DNA of 64,000 nucleotides from Synchiropus splendidus (taxonomy: Eukaryota; Chordata; Actinopteri; Syngnathiformes; Callionymidae): positions 7,521,501 to 7,585,500 of the forward strand of contig NC_071342.1 of NCBI RefSeq assembly GCF_027744825.2, given 5' to 3'. The first letter of the stretch is position 1. Each line of letters starts with the position of its first letter. Under the pieces are notes generated by a model. It ran no database searches. It saw only the letters and a program-made list of their open reading frames with translations, and was not told the origin of the DNA. Positions 28,289-44,854 of this stretch are shown in pieces. Made by a program: the position numbers and the translations under genes.

Positions 28289-28382
28289 CGTCGCTCCGCC
28301 GCTGAGGGAGGTCCGCTGCCGCTAAGAGAGGCTCTCAGCTCGGCAGATCCACTCTCTCTGAGAGCACACGGCGAGCAGTTCA
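28289..28382 (-). other. zranb1 5' UTR portion of the first coding exon
   Basis: The coding exon extends 94 nt upstream of the ATG to a splice acceptor (minus-strand ...TTTGTAG) at 28383-28384. This segment is CpG-richer than the intron beyond it and has no in-frame upstream ATG extending the protein. Confidence 0.55.
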
Positions 28383-31373
28383 CTACAAATGAAAGGAGAG
28401 AAGACAGTTATATTCTGCCAAAAAGGGAACTCAAATAGACAGAGCAAAACTTTTATAACTACTTAAAATAATAACAGAATACATAAATGCATCACTAAGG
28501 TCAAGGTCAAATGTTTAACTGCGTATTCAACATTTTTTCAGAATATCTAATGATTTTCATATTGATTGAATCAGTAAATTCTTTCTGACAAAATAAGTTT
28601 AATGTACGATCAATCTCTACATCATTTCCATGTGCCATACAAATTAACAAAGAGGCTACATAGCGATAACAATTCTTTCTTTGCTACATTCTTTGAAAAA
28701 GAGTGCAAAGTGTAGTCATCACGCTGATGCTTTATTAAAAGAGAAAACCTTTCAATGGTGTCTCACTGCTTCTCAGGTTTACCCCACTGCTGTCTTTTCA
28801 AATCAACACTTATTTATACAAATACTTGATTCACAAGATATATATTGAATATTGCGTAGCTCATCGCTTTCACCAATTAAATAAGCTATAAGTCGGGTAA
28901 AATTCACTCTAATGACCAATTAATCGACAAAATGATTTACAAAGTAATAGGCCAAAACGGCTGTGGTTTTGGAGTTATGTCTCTGTCATAATTCTTGGTC
29001 TTAAATCTCAGAGTAAAAAGACATTTTTTCCTCCAAAGTTAAGTTGTGTATGTGTCTGCATTTTTGTGAATTAACAAAGTTTTATGAGGCATTGAAACAT
29101 TCTGAGAAGTGGTTGACATTTATTATAACCGACCAGGGAAAGGGAAGTTGCGAAAGAGGGGCTAAAAACAACTCGATGAGAGTGGGTCAAAGAAATATTT
29201 GATATTACACAATCTTGTTTTGAATTAGACTACAAAATTTCGGTATAAACTTAAGTCCCAGTGATTGTATGTCACCTTTTGCCATCTACACTGTTTCTAA
29301 CAGAGCGGATGCGTCATCATCACATGGCACCAAAGTAGATGCACCAATCAGCAATTTCGCTTCCACAAAACTAAATGCCAGCAGTCCAACTCTGAACCTG
29401 CCTGCTCTTATTAAAATCGGACTGTGCCTATTAACACATACAGTAAGCTATATACAGCAGGCAGAAGTGTCGTGCAACCCAGCAGGGTAACGAGAGACGA
29501 GGACAGATGAAACCAGACACCCAGCAGCGAGGCGCGTGACTGGTTAAGACACTTAGTGATGTGCTTCAATTGAAGTCTCCCCAAAGCCTATTATCTACAT
29601 ATAAAACCAAATTATCCGAAGCGCAAACGACAGAATCTAAAATTACAACAGCCATAGGCTGAGACAAGCTGGGTTTTAAATTCACAGGGGACGATTTTAA
29701 ATATCCCAACAACACTGTCTTCAGAGGAATTTGATGCAACAGCTAGCCAGTGTATAATAACACATTTCAAGACTTGTGTGAAGGTAAAGTGGCGAGGCGA
29801 AGGTTGACCATTTGCATCACATTTTTTTGTTGTAGTAGAGGTCAAAACATGGGTGTGGGCGAGGTTAGTCATTTAACGCAGAATACCAACCATAGTCCAT
29901 CCATAGAAACCTATATTTAACATAACAATTATGTATTCATACAACCAATCCACCATTTCCAAAAATACATCACCACCTACACTAACACTGGCTACTTGAC
30001 AGCGATGTCTTTTGTTGTTTGATACTGAAAATGCCTGAACGATTCAAAATGGATGGAAGTATTTCAGCACATTAAGGAAATTCAATTTTTAAGCATTTTA
30101 ACAAGCTCAGCATATCTGCAATGTTTTAGCTATAAATGTGGACATAACATTAAATAATAAAATTATCGTTCCACATCATGCAATTAAAGCACACAATTAA
30201 AGGCAGTCTAATCTAATGTAATTAAAACACTTGGTGGTGCAAACAAAGTGGTGCAAACAAGAGACTGGTGTTGTCCAGTAAGAGCCATCTCAATCTCTTG
30301 AGTTTCTTAGCAGCAGACTAGCAATAATCTAGTAGAGTTTTGCCCCATTGGAATGACCCAGTGTTGAAGACAAAAGTAGTCTTTTAACAGCTGATTCATT
30401 CTCAGAATTTATCTGTCGTGCTCATGAGGACCACGCAAGTTAAAAGAAGAGGAAAACTTGGAACTGTTTCACATATATTTGAGTGTGTTACTGGGTGCTA
30501 CAGACAAAAAGCAGAACACAAATGGATCCAAGTTCTTTCAGGTAAACAATGCAAGATATGGTGGAGGATGTTTATTAATATGAACGAACAGATTGATAAA
30601 AACACGGACCAGAAAGCACAACACACTCATATATATTCAAGGGGAAGTGAGCAGCAAACACAACTTTCAAATTATTGAAACATACTGTCACTTTAAATGA
30701 AATAGCTTTCTTAAATGGTTTTGGGTTATGTGTGAGGATTCAAGTAAAATAGCAGAGCTCTCGGGGGATAGCATTCCACGTATAAAGGTTCAAGATTCCA
30801 AAACACATTCTAGTTGACGTGAGGCAACAACTTAGCGAGCGAACATAAAGTTAACATTAGCTCGCCAGTGTCAACATCTCGCCTCCAAGTTTATACCGTG
30901 AGACATTCTGCACAGTTACGTGACGTGATACCCAGCAGAGACGTGGTTTATTCGGGTAAATTCATATCAGTCACATTCTAAAGACCGATGACGGATGAAA
31001 GACGTTACCAGGGAATGGATTCGGGTCTTTAATGAAAGCAAGCAAGTTCGCTTCTGTGTGATTTTGACGTGCATTCAGAGCTAACTCTCCGTCCGACAGT
31101 TGTCTTACATGACATCCAGGAGACGGTTGTTTGGTTACCAGCCAAGAATTACATCCGAGCTAGCTCGCTAACGTTTAGGGGTCGTGTTTTGCTTCTCGTC
31201 GCCGTAGTCACAGCTCCCAGCCGAACCCAAATATCTTTTTTTCTCTGTGTTTACACTCGCGTTGACAACCAAAACAAACGGACAGGGATCTACTTGGACG
31301 AGGACTCGAGACTGCACCCGCACAGTTACTTGTTTTGCTTGCGTTTGATCCAATAATAAAGCTTCAGACGTAC
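28383..31373. other. zranb1 5'-UTR intron
   Basis: About 3 kb between the likely non-coding exon and the first coding exon. No exon, RNA gene or transposon was recognised. Confidence 0.4.
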
Positions 31374-31640
31374 CACAGGGAGAGATCCCCCTCGTCCCGT
31401 CGCCTATCCTGACCGCTTCAAAGCATTTTTATCCGCTTCTCGATCTCCATACAGCAGGCTGAGAGGCGTTAATGGCGGCACAGCGGAGGGGAAGCAGCCG
31501 ACGCAGGGCTAGAAAATACACTATGAGCTCCGGGCCGTGTTACAGTCAAGAGGCAGGGTCAGGGTTTGCCACCTGAATCTTCCGGCGCATTTGATTGGTC
31601 GGTTGCTGTGTATCCCCTCGCGTCATCCAATCAGCATCTA
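31374..31640 (-). promoter_or_regulatory. zranb1 non-coding first exon and promoter
   Basis: A minus-strand donor CCCTGTG|GTACGT ends a GC/CpG-rich segment at 31374. Upstream are an ETS-type CTTCCGG (31579-31585) and two CCAAT boxes, one on the minus strand (ATTGG, 31594-31598) and one on the plus strand (CCAAT, 31627-31631). There is no TATA box at the expected position. This fits a TATA-less housekeeping promoter; the exact transcription start is not determined. Confidence 0.5.
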
Positions 31641-34401
31641 CGTCTCTTCATCCTCGCTGTTGAAAAGCTAAACAGACCTAAATGTCACAAGGGTAACGTC
31701 GAAATCACCAATTTTAAATCACTGCGCTATAGTCGACTTGTCTAGTTGGTAAAAACAGAAACTTACGGGACGTAGTTGAAATAAGATGGCCGTTTGTTTT
31801 TGTTTGTCAGTCGCGTTTAACCACGTGGTACGTCTTCTGAAGGGATAAGGGATGATGTCATCGAAAAAATACTGCAGTAAGCAGTCTGCAGTCCCGTATG
31901 ACGGGTTCATGATCTCGTATCTCTACACCGCTACATATATAATTATAAAGACATCCTATGCTTCATTTATTGGCGCATACCCGCACAAAGCACAAATCTA
32001 TATCCACATCGTAATAATTGTGTAAGTATGCTATAACAGCACTTTTGGACGCACAAATGTGTGCATGTTTCGTCTTCCTCGAAATAATCTCACACTTTCT
32101 CAAATCAAAGACACACAACTTAAAAAATGCATGGAGTTGGACTTTGCGTTTGTAAAAGGTGGGTTTTGCAACAGTTCAAGGAGGGCAAACGGTCAACTGA
32201 CAAGATAATGGAAGCTATATGTAGGGCGCAACATGAACTACATCTCGGCAAGAGTGCTTCTTCGTGGTCGGCCAGTGGTCAATCTGGTGAGCAGATCAGG
32301 ATTAAATGCACAGTACGGCAAAAGAGATCAGGACCAGGATTATAAAGAACTAAACTGGCGCTCTCTCTAATGCAAGGCAAGCACTTGGAGCTCTCAATTA
32401 ATTCCAGAAGTGAATTTAGAATTCCATGAAATGACACTCCATTTAAAAAAAGAAGGTATGACTTCATAACTAAACATTCAGTCTCATTTCCAGAACCCAG
32501 GATCATCATATGATTAAACTAAAATAGCAACACTTTACCCTGGGATCTCATGTATAACACACTACTTGAACATTCATAAGACTGTGTAATGCATAAACCA
32601 AGGCCTTAAAGTAGACACTAGAAGTTTGTAATCAACTTTCAAGTTAGACAAAATATTTAAGTGGGAGACTTAAGGCATTCTTAACTGTATTAAGTGTAAA
32701 ACATTATTCAGTGTGCTCAGGGTTCTACTTTCTGTTCATCTTAGAAACACGTATTATATTATTAGTTGACTTTGATAAGCAACTATGATGACAGAATCGT
32801 AGTGTTGTTTTTCTTGTAAACAATAAACAAAAAAATATAATAGGTGTTTGTTAGTGTCTGTATAATGCAGTCACACATTTCAATTTTTCATAATAAGATT
32901 GTGTCAAAAAGGGTGTTTACAGTACCTCTTCATAGCCAAATTATATTAAGGTGGTAATACTTAATACCCCTTACTACAGTTGCACTCACATGATTATTAC
33001 CTTCCTATTAACTTTCCTCCAGGCTTATAAAATAAATGAGTTTTAGGTTGTGTTAGTTACTCAACACTGTGTCTAGAATAACTAGAGAAGAAAAAAATGT
33101 CAATAAGTTTTTGTAGATTCTATCTGACTGAAAGTAAATGGTTCAATTGGCAGCCAAATGAACTGCGAAGAGGTGGCAGTAAATTGAAGACAATTGGAAG
33201 CAAGACATATTTACTTGTTTTTCATTTCATCATTTATATGGGAACCTGCCAGGAGAAGATGCCACAAACATATTTAATACCTCGCTGAGACTGGCACATG
33301 ACAAGGTAAGCCCAAAAATAATTGACCAGATTACAACTCACACACTTGAGTTTGTTTCAGCCTTTTGTGACTTTAATAGGGAAGTGAGGAAGAAGAGGTT
33401 ATACGTTCACGGTCAGCAGTATTAGAGACAACAAGCAGTGTGACATGAAGGTAGCAGCCATGTACAGACTCTTTCTTTTGAATTATTTAGTGATGGTAGC
33501 TCTTCATGTTGTTGCAGCAGAAAAGGGAACCTTTAGCATCTGATTAGTAAAGCTACAGTACATTGTGTCTGCCCTGTGAACCCTGTACAATGAACAAAAG
33601 CTGAGCGGCGGTCAGCCAATGGTGCTTAAGGAGGACGATTCAAGTGGTACGACATGATCTCATTGGTATAGCACAATAATAACAAATCTTTAATTTTATT
33701 AAGTGCAGCGAAACGCTTATAATTTCAGTGTTGACAAATAAGACACTGACATTCATGATGACTGACTTGAATATGCAGGAAAAACAAAATCATTGGTGTA
33801 AAGCACCCGAGCAGTGGTCGGTTTGATTCGTTTAAGACTGGATTGCCAACATAATAATGTGAATGTAAAAATGGACAAAAGCAACAGTGCTTGTTAAGAA
33901 AATGTAATAAAATCTAGATCTCTTGAAATTATAAAATAAACGTCAACTATTTCACATTAAAAATATCAGGAAGCTGCAGATTATCCTAACAAGGCTCGTC
34001 TTGGAGGGGAAGCCTAAGTAGTGCAACAATGCTTGCTCGGAGGCAGTGATGCAGGTGTGACACGAGAAAACGAAGAGCAGAGCGGTGCTTGTCTTAAATC
34101 TGTTGGCAGGAATTGCATTTGAACACCAACCCTTTTACCTGAAACCAAACATGTCCATGTCTTAGTACCCAGAAATCCCAATATGAATAAAACAAAACGA
34201 CTAGTGAGTCTCACCGACTGAACCAGCGAGGTTCAGCAAGGCTGCCCCTGAAAACAGAGATCAGACCGAGACCAACACACACCTGTGCATGCCTTTCACT
34301 CTCACGGCTGGCACTTCTTTAGTCTGTCTACCTTTGATTGCTTGAGATGCAACGTCGCGCATCAGTGAATTGTGTCCTCTACAAACACAGGAAGTGAGTC
34401 T
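31641..34401. other. Intergenic region zranb1-abraxas2, including abraxas2 3' UTR
   Basis: No coding exon was recognised. On the minus strand a poly(A) signal (TTTATT on the plus strand) at 33695-33700 would give abraxas2 a 3'UTR of about 700 nt. The rest is unremarkable AT-rich sequence. Confidence 0.4.
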
Positions 34402-39579
<5,178 letters not shown>

Positions 39580-40004
39580 GATGAAAACATCCCTAGCAGC
39601 CCTGCTCTTCTTCACTCACTTTAGTAAAGCCTCAAAAACAACTTTGACCTACACATTGCCACCTACTGGCGGCACTGTCAAATTGCATTCATTTTTTATT
39701 TCGTATTATTTATCAAAACATTCATTCACGAACAAACCCGAGTCTATTTTCTTGAATTTAGAGATTAATGACGATGTTTTCGGAGATTCTTTTAATTCAT
39801 GTGTTATCGCACGTGCCAAAAACTAGGATTTTCAATTGCTATCGTTTTTTCTATTAATTTCTGTGCACTTTCACACTGGGAACTAATAACCAAGTGTGCA
39901 ATTCGTTGTGGCTGTTCGACGTTTTATTTGCTTTTCGCTGCAACTATAAAACCTATTCTACTTCCTGTTGAACCTTCACCGCAATGGCTTTTGGGAACTG
40001 TAGT
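39580..40004. promoter_or_regulatory. Divergent abraxas2 / eef1akmt2 promoter
   Basis: The two start codons are 425 bp apart on opposite strands, so regulatory DNA is presumably shared. It contains a CTCF-type motif on the minus strand (39656-39669, 13 of 14 consensus positions) and a ZNF143/SBS-type motif GCTTTTGGGAACTGTAGT (39987-40004) directly before the likely eef1akmt2 ATG. An ETS-like CTTCCTG occurs at 39961-39967. No TATA box sits at a sensible distance. Confidence 0.6.
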
Positions 40005-43000
40005 ATGGCGTCCACAATGCCCGGTCCAACTGCGGACTCACATGGTGCTGAAGACACCTCGGATCCAGAGATCTCCGATGTTGATTTTATACCTTCGAAA
40101 CTTGGGACTAAACAATAGTGAGGCAGTCATTCTGTATATGATGTGATGACGTTATAAACTGCTAAACGTTTTCGGGACATTGATGTTAGCATTAGCAAAG
40201 TTGTGTTTCCATGACATTTGTAAGTAGCAAACCACCGAAGCCAAGTTAAAACACTCTTGAATGAATCCAAAGGAATGTGCTGCTTTTAACCTATTTCTGT
40301 CACCAGCTGGGAAGATGCATACCAAAAGGAGCTGGAGACTTTTAAAGACATCGGAGACGTCGGAGAAATTTGGTAACACCCCATTGTGTTGTTGTGATCA
40401 AACCATTAGACTACATCTGGATATTATAGTAAATAAGTGGACACCTGTTGTTCAAGGCTTATGAAATAGATGAGTTATGTCCCACGAGGACGTGTCAGTT
40501 CGTTTGAAATCTGATGATATTGATTATATATTTTTTTGCCTATAAAGAAAACAGTTGTATAAATTGAGATTATTTGGCGTAAAGTGGCAAACTCTAGCTT
40601 CCAACCTGGTTGTAAATCGGTCACTGTGAAGAACCTGAAGTTTTAAAATCAGACTGTGAATTAACCGTGGTTGTTTGCGTTGTTGTCTAGGTTTGGTGAG
40701 GAGAGCATGCGGCGTGTGCTCCGATGGATGGAGAAAGAAAAGATTCCGAAAAATGCCTCCATTCTTGACATTGGAACTGGGAATGGGGCTTTTTTAGTAG
40801 AACTGGTAATGTACACTTTTACTTTTCTGTAGAATACAGTTTATTAAAAGTTGTCTTGTCAACAAGATGAGACTCTAACAATTTGATACATAAATAAGAG
40901 CTCCTGTTATTATTATATATGGGAATAGTACAGACCCTCGTGAATTGTGAAATGAGGATTTAAAATATTTTGCAAGAACGTTATATGGAAGTACGGAATG
41001 AATTCCATGTCAGCTTTTTGTTATTTTTATTTTTTAAAGTGAGTTGAAGTTATAAAACTTCACCTAAATGAAGTGTTATTTTCAGGCCAGTCATGGATTT
41101 AAGAATCTCACCGGAATCGATTACTCTCCAGCTTCTGTGGAACTGGCTCGAAATGTTCTCCAAGCAGAGGATCTGCTAGATATCTCGGTGAAGGTGAGTA
41201 GAATGTATTGTGTATAGTATATAACATTTGTTTTTTATTGCCATTATTTATAATTTTCTGAATTGTCCTCATAAAATGATGTTTTCCAATTGCCATTATT
41301 TTTAGCGAAAAAAAATGTTGAATTTAGCGAAATGAAAAATGAAAAGAAAAAAACTGAGTGTAGATATAATGCATTGTTGAAGAAAACTGCCATAGCAACA
41401 TTGCAAAGCAGTGTTTCATAAAATCCAGCAAAACTGAAGAAGCCCATATTTTATTCCACATCAACATGAGTAAAATACCTGTAATCATGTTGCACAGTTT
41501 GGATTTTTTTTTTTTTGTATTGGCTTTAATTCTGCTGAACCACAAGTGCTTATGTGCTTAATACAGGAATGAATTAACGGATTATCGGTATTAAATTCAT
41601 CCTTATTAAGTCTTCCTAGTCCTATAAGAGATTTAGTCACAGTAAAATGTAGATATCTTGCTTGATTGGTTGCTGTGTTTTTATTCTCCCTCTTGAATGT
41701 TACAGTATGTTACGTTTTTCTGACTGTGTTTTGGTGTAGTCAAGTGCCAAAGGGTGAAACATAATTTCAATGAAGTATTAGTGATTGACCACTGCAGGTG
41801 TATTTTATACCACTCAATGTTTTTTACGTTTTTTATTTTGTTCAAAAGATCCAAAAACTTAAAAGTTCTTGAAACATGTGGGTCTGAGCTGGAGACAAAT
41901 AGCCTTTTGATGGAAAAGAAATGTCTTTCTACTTAACACAAATCATGTCATGCATCACTCAGCATACAGTGGATCTGGCAGCGTTGCAGGGAAACTCTGC
42001 TGTGTTTGCCTGGTGGGAGACTTGGATTGAAAAAAGGTGGTGGATGTTTGCCTAAAGTTCAGATTAAACCACCTCAAACCCCAGATGAACTGGCAGCATT
42101 TAACACAAATTCTAACATGTGAATGCAAGAAAAACAGGGCTTAAAAGCATGCTCAGCTGTGAGGTCCATGTCGATGAGTGAGTTTTCCTCTCAGCACACA
42201 ACGTCTGTAACTTGCACACAAATGTCTGTGTGTGCTTGGACACCTTGCCTGACCTTGAAGTCAATATTGACGCGACTGCACCAGGGCATATAGAGGGTGT
42301 GTGATGGTGCGCTTTGTGTCGCTGACCGACATAGAAATTTCAAACATCACAGTCCACTAGTGTTTAGGTCTAGTCCATTTTTGGTCGTTCATTCTTCTTC
42401 TGCATCTTGCTGTGACCAACCTTTTCTCATGGCATCGAGCTATATTTAGTGAGTCAAATTATGCTTTTTATTCTGTAGGGATGTCTGCTTTTGGCAGCAG
42501 AATGATTTTTCTCCTCTGCTTTTCTGAAACAGAAGAATTTCCATGAATTCAAAAGATTTTTTAAAATCTATCTTAACACCTCCTCATAATATGTTTAAAA
42601 ACTAAAATCCTGGCTTAGGTAAGTTTTTCACACATTTCAGGATATATTTTACCTCAAATTATTAACTATTATTATTTATTTATATTGTATTTGTATCATT
42701 TCTAGTGGGGGCCTTGACAGAAACATACAGCCCACCAGAAATCTAATTAAAATTTTATTTAAAATGTCAGTCTTGAAAAGGTTGCACTTTCTTACATTGT
42801 TTTTGAAAGTGACAGGCTTATATATTTTTATATATTTTATATATTTGACTCAGTTCATCTGGACAAGAGCATTTCATCTATGCAATTTTGGGTCTGTATT
42901 GTCTGTGAAATCCAACTTCAAGAAATGTATTTAAAAAGTGAAGTGTAACACTTAACAGCTGGGGGCGCTATTCACTAGCTGAGATACCGGTGATACATGA

Positions 43001-44854
43001 GCGATCAAAAGGCTTTCTGTTAATAACTCTTCTGTCATTCCTTCTTCTCTTCTTAGGAGGTGGATTTCCTAAATTGTCATGGGGTGTTGAAGGGGTTTGA
43101 TGTTTGCATCGACAAGGGCACGTTTGATGCTGTCAGTTTAAACCCAGACACCACTGTTGACCACAAAAAACTCTATGTGCAAGCTTTGAAAGGCGCTCTC
43201 ACCGACGGTGGCCTTTTCTCCATTACATCCTGTAACTGGACCAAAGATCAGCTTCTGAAACAATTCAGCGAAGGTGAGACAAGGTCATTTTCCTTAAGGT
43301 TTTTGTTTGCAATTCCGAAATATGCGATATATTGGATTTATAGTGTGTGACCTAGCGTGTGCGGGTCTAGCATTCATCATGCTGCAGAAAACCCCCATTC
43401 CCTGGCTCTGCTTCAGACAGGATAATGGTGGGACCCTCCCAGGCCAATTTTGGAAGATAATGCCTCCACCTGGTCTGTGACCTCCCAGCATCCCCCCCAT
43501 AATGAAAACTAATCATGTGACCCATTGTGAAAACAATCTGCCTAATGGATGGCAGAATTCTTCTCCTAATCTTAAAGCCAGGTGCCTTAATCATTAGCCT
43601 TACAGAGGAACTTCAGTAAAAGATCAATACACTTTGATTCCATTTAGTGGTGTGCTTAAGTGCGTCAACAGTTTCCTCTGATTTTGAGACACTATTTGAA
43701 GACACTTGTAAAGTCTTTCTATGTGGAATATATGTCCACCGTGCCCCTGGCTCTTTCAGGTGTGTGCATTCACTCACAAGGTGATCGGAGGAAGCATTTC
43801 TGATTTCAATATTGTCTTGTGGTGAACCTTGTAGTCAAAACTGGAGGGTTTCCATTTCATTGTCAGTGTTTCAGAGTATACATTTTTTGTATTGCCAGTA
43901 CTAGTACTTCATGTATCCAATGGAGCAATGTGGGTCGGACCGCCCTCCTACATGTGCCAACAGCTCATCTCCTACCCTGGGTTTAATGTTGACAAGTCCT
44001 GACTGCAGCAGAGAGAAAGGTTCCCACAATAACTGCAATTTTGGACACAAAAGCTGCCATTTTAAGATTATTATAATGTTTGCCTGATTGTTTGTACCAT
44101 GTTCTGTTTCTCTTCATGATTTTAATCTCTGTTTTTTTGTCTCTGACAAAGACCTGTCACCACTTGTCTGGTATAAATTAGGCAATTTCCGTCTTGGCCC
44201 ATTCTTGGGTGCTCATTTTGAAAACAGAAAACATTTTGAATCCATGCTGTCTACACTCTTTGTTCCCAAGAATTACATTTGAATAAATTTCCCTCCCTAT
44301 TAAAAGCCTTTTCGACTATTTTAAAGCAACAAAAGCCAGAATTTGTGGCATGTTGCTGTCAGTGTAGTCTCTCAGAGGAGCCTGCAGGGGGCCAACGGGC
44401 CATGAGGATCATCTGTCACACTGACACTAGATGTTTACTCTGCTTCTGAATGGACCACAGATGGCGAATGGAGGTGTTTGCCATCTTTTGCCACAGCCAA
44501 GAAGAAAGTACAAGCCATCTTTAAGTGCACAAACATGTAGCAGACCATCCTAAAAGTGGACTGTAGTTTTTTTTCAAAACTTTATTGTTGAATCCAGCAT
44601 TTGTTTCAAGACCTGTCTTGTGTTGATTTGTTGTTTTCCTGTGTTTACCTCTCTCATGGAAAATATATGTCCTCATTGAGAAGGTCGCCTGATCAAATAA
44701 ATTGTGTTACTAGTTCCACATTAAGTTTTTAACTCTTTTGTGTCTATGTTTTCTCACAGGATTTGAATTTGTGCTGGAGTTGCCAACACCCACTTTCCAA
44801 TTTGGAGGCAAGACGGGCAGCAGTGTAGCTGCACTTATATTCAGGAGAGTGTGA
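40005..44854 (+). CDS. eef1akmt2: eEF1A lysine methyltransferase 2 (METTL10)
   Basis: Seven-beta-strand SAM-dependent methyltransferase that trimethylates eEF1A (Lys318 in human). Six exons: 40005-40117, 40307-40372, 40691-40805, 41086-41193, 43057-43273, 44760-44854; phases agree, giving 237 residues. SAM-binding motif I is ILDIGTGNGAFLVEL (about residues 84-98). GIDYSPASVELA is the acidic-loop region. DVCIDKGTFDAVSLNPD (about 149-165) and ITSCNWTKDQLL (about 190-201) are family signatures. The end is FVLELPTPTFQFGGKTGSSVAALIFRRV. In-frame ATGs also occur at 39984 and 40017. I prefer 40005 because the 39984 ATG borders a promoter-type ZNF143 motif; starting at 39984 would add seven residues. 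A poly(A) signal is at 45300-45305. Confidence 0.94.

Noticed and set aside
43367..43594. Minus-strand frame with RSQTRWRHYLPKLAWE, resembling the LINE RGRPRTRWRDYVS-LAWE motif
   Set aside because: Probably a very old RTE-like remnant in an eef1akmt2 intron. Only one motif is recognisable and neither end can be placed, so I did not annotate it.
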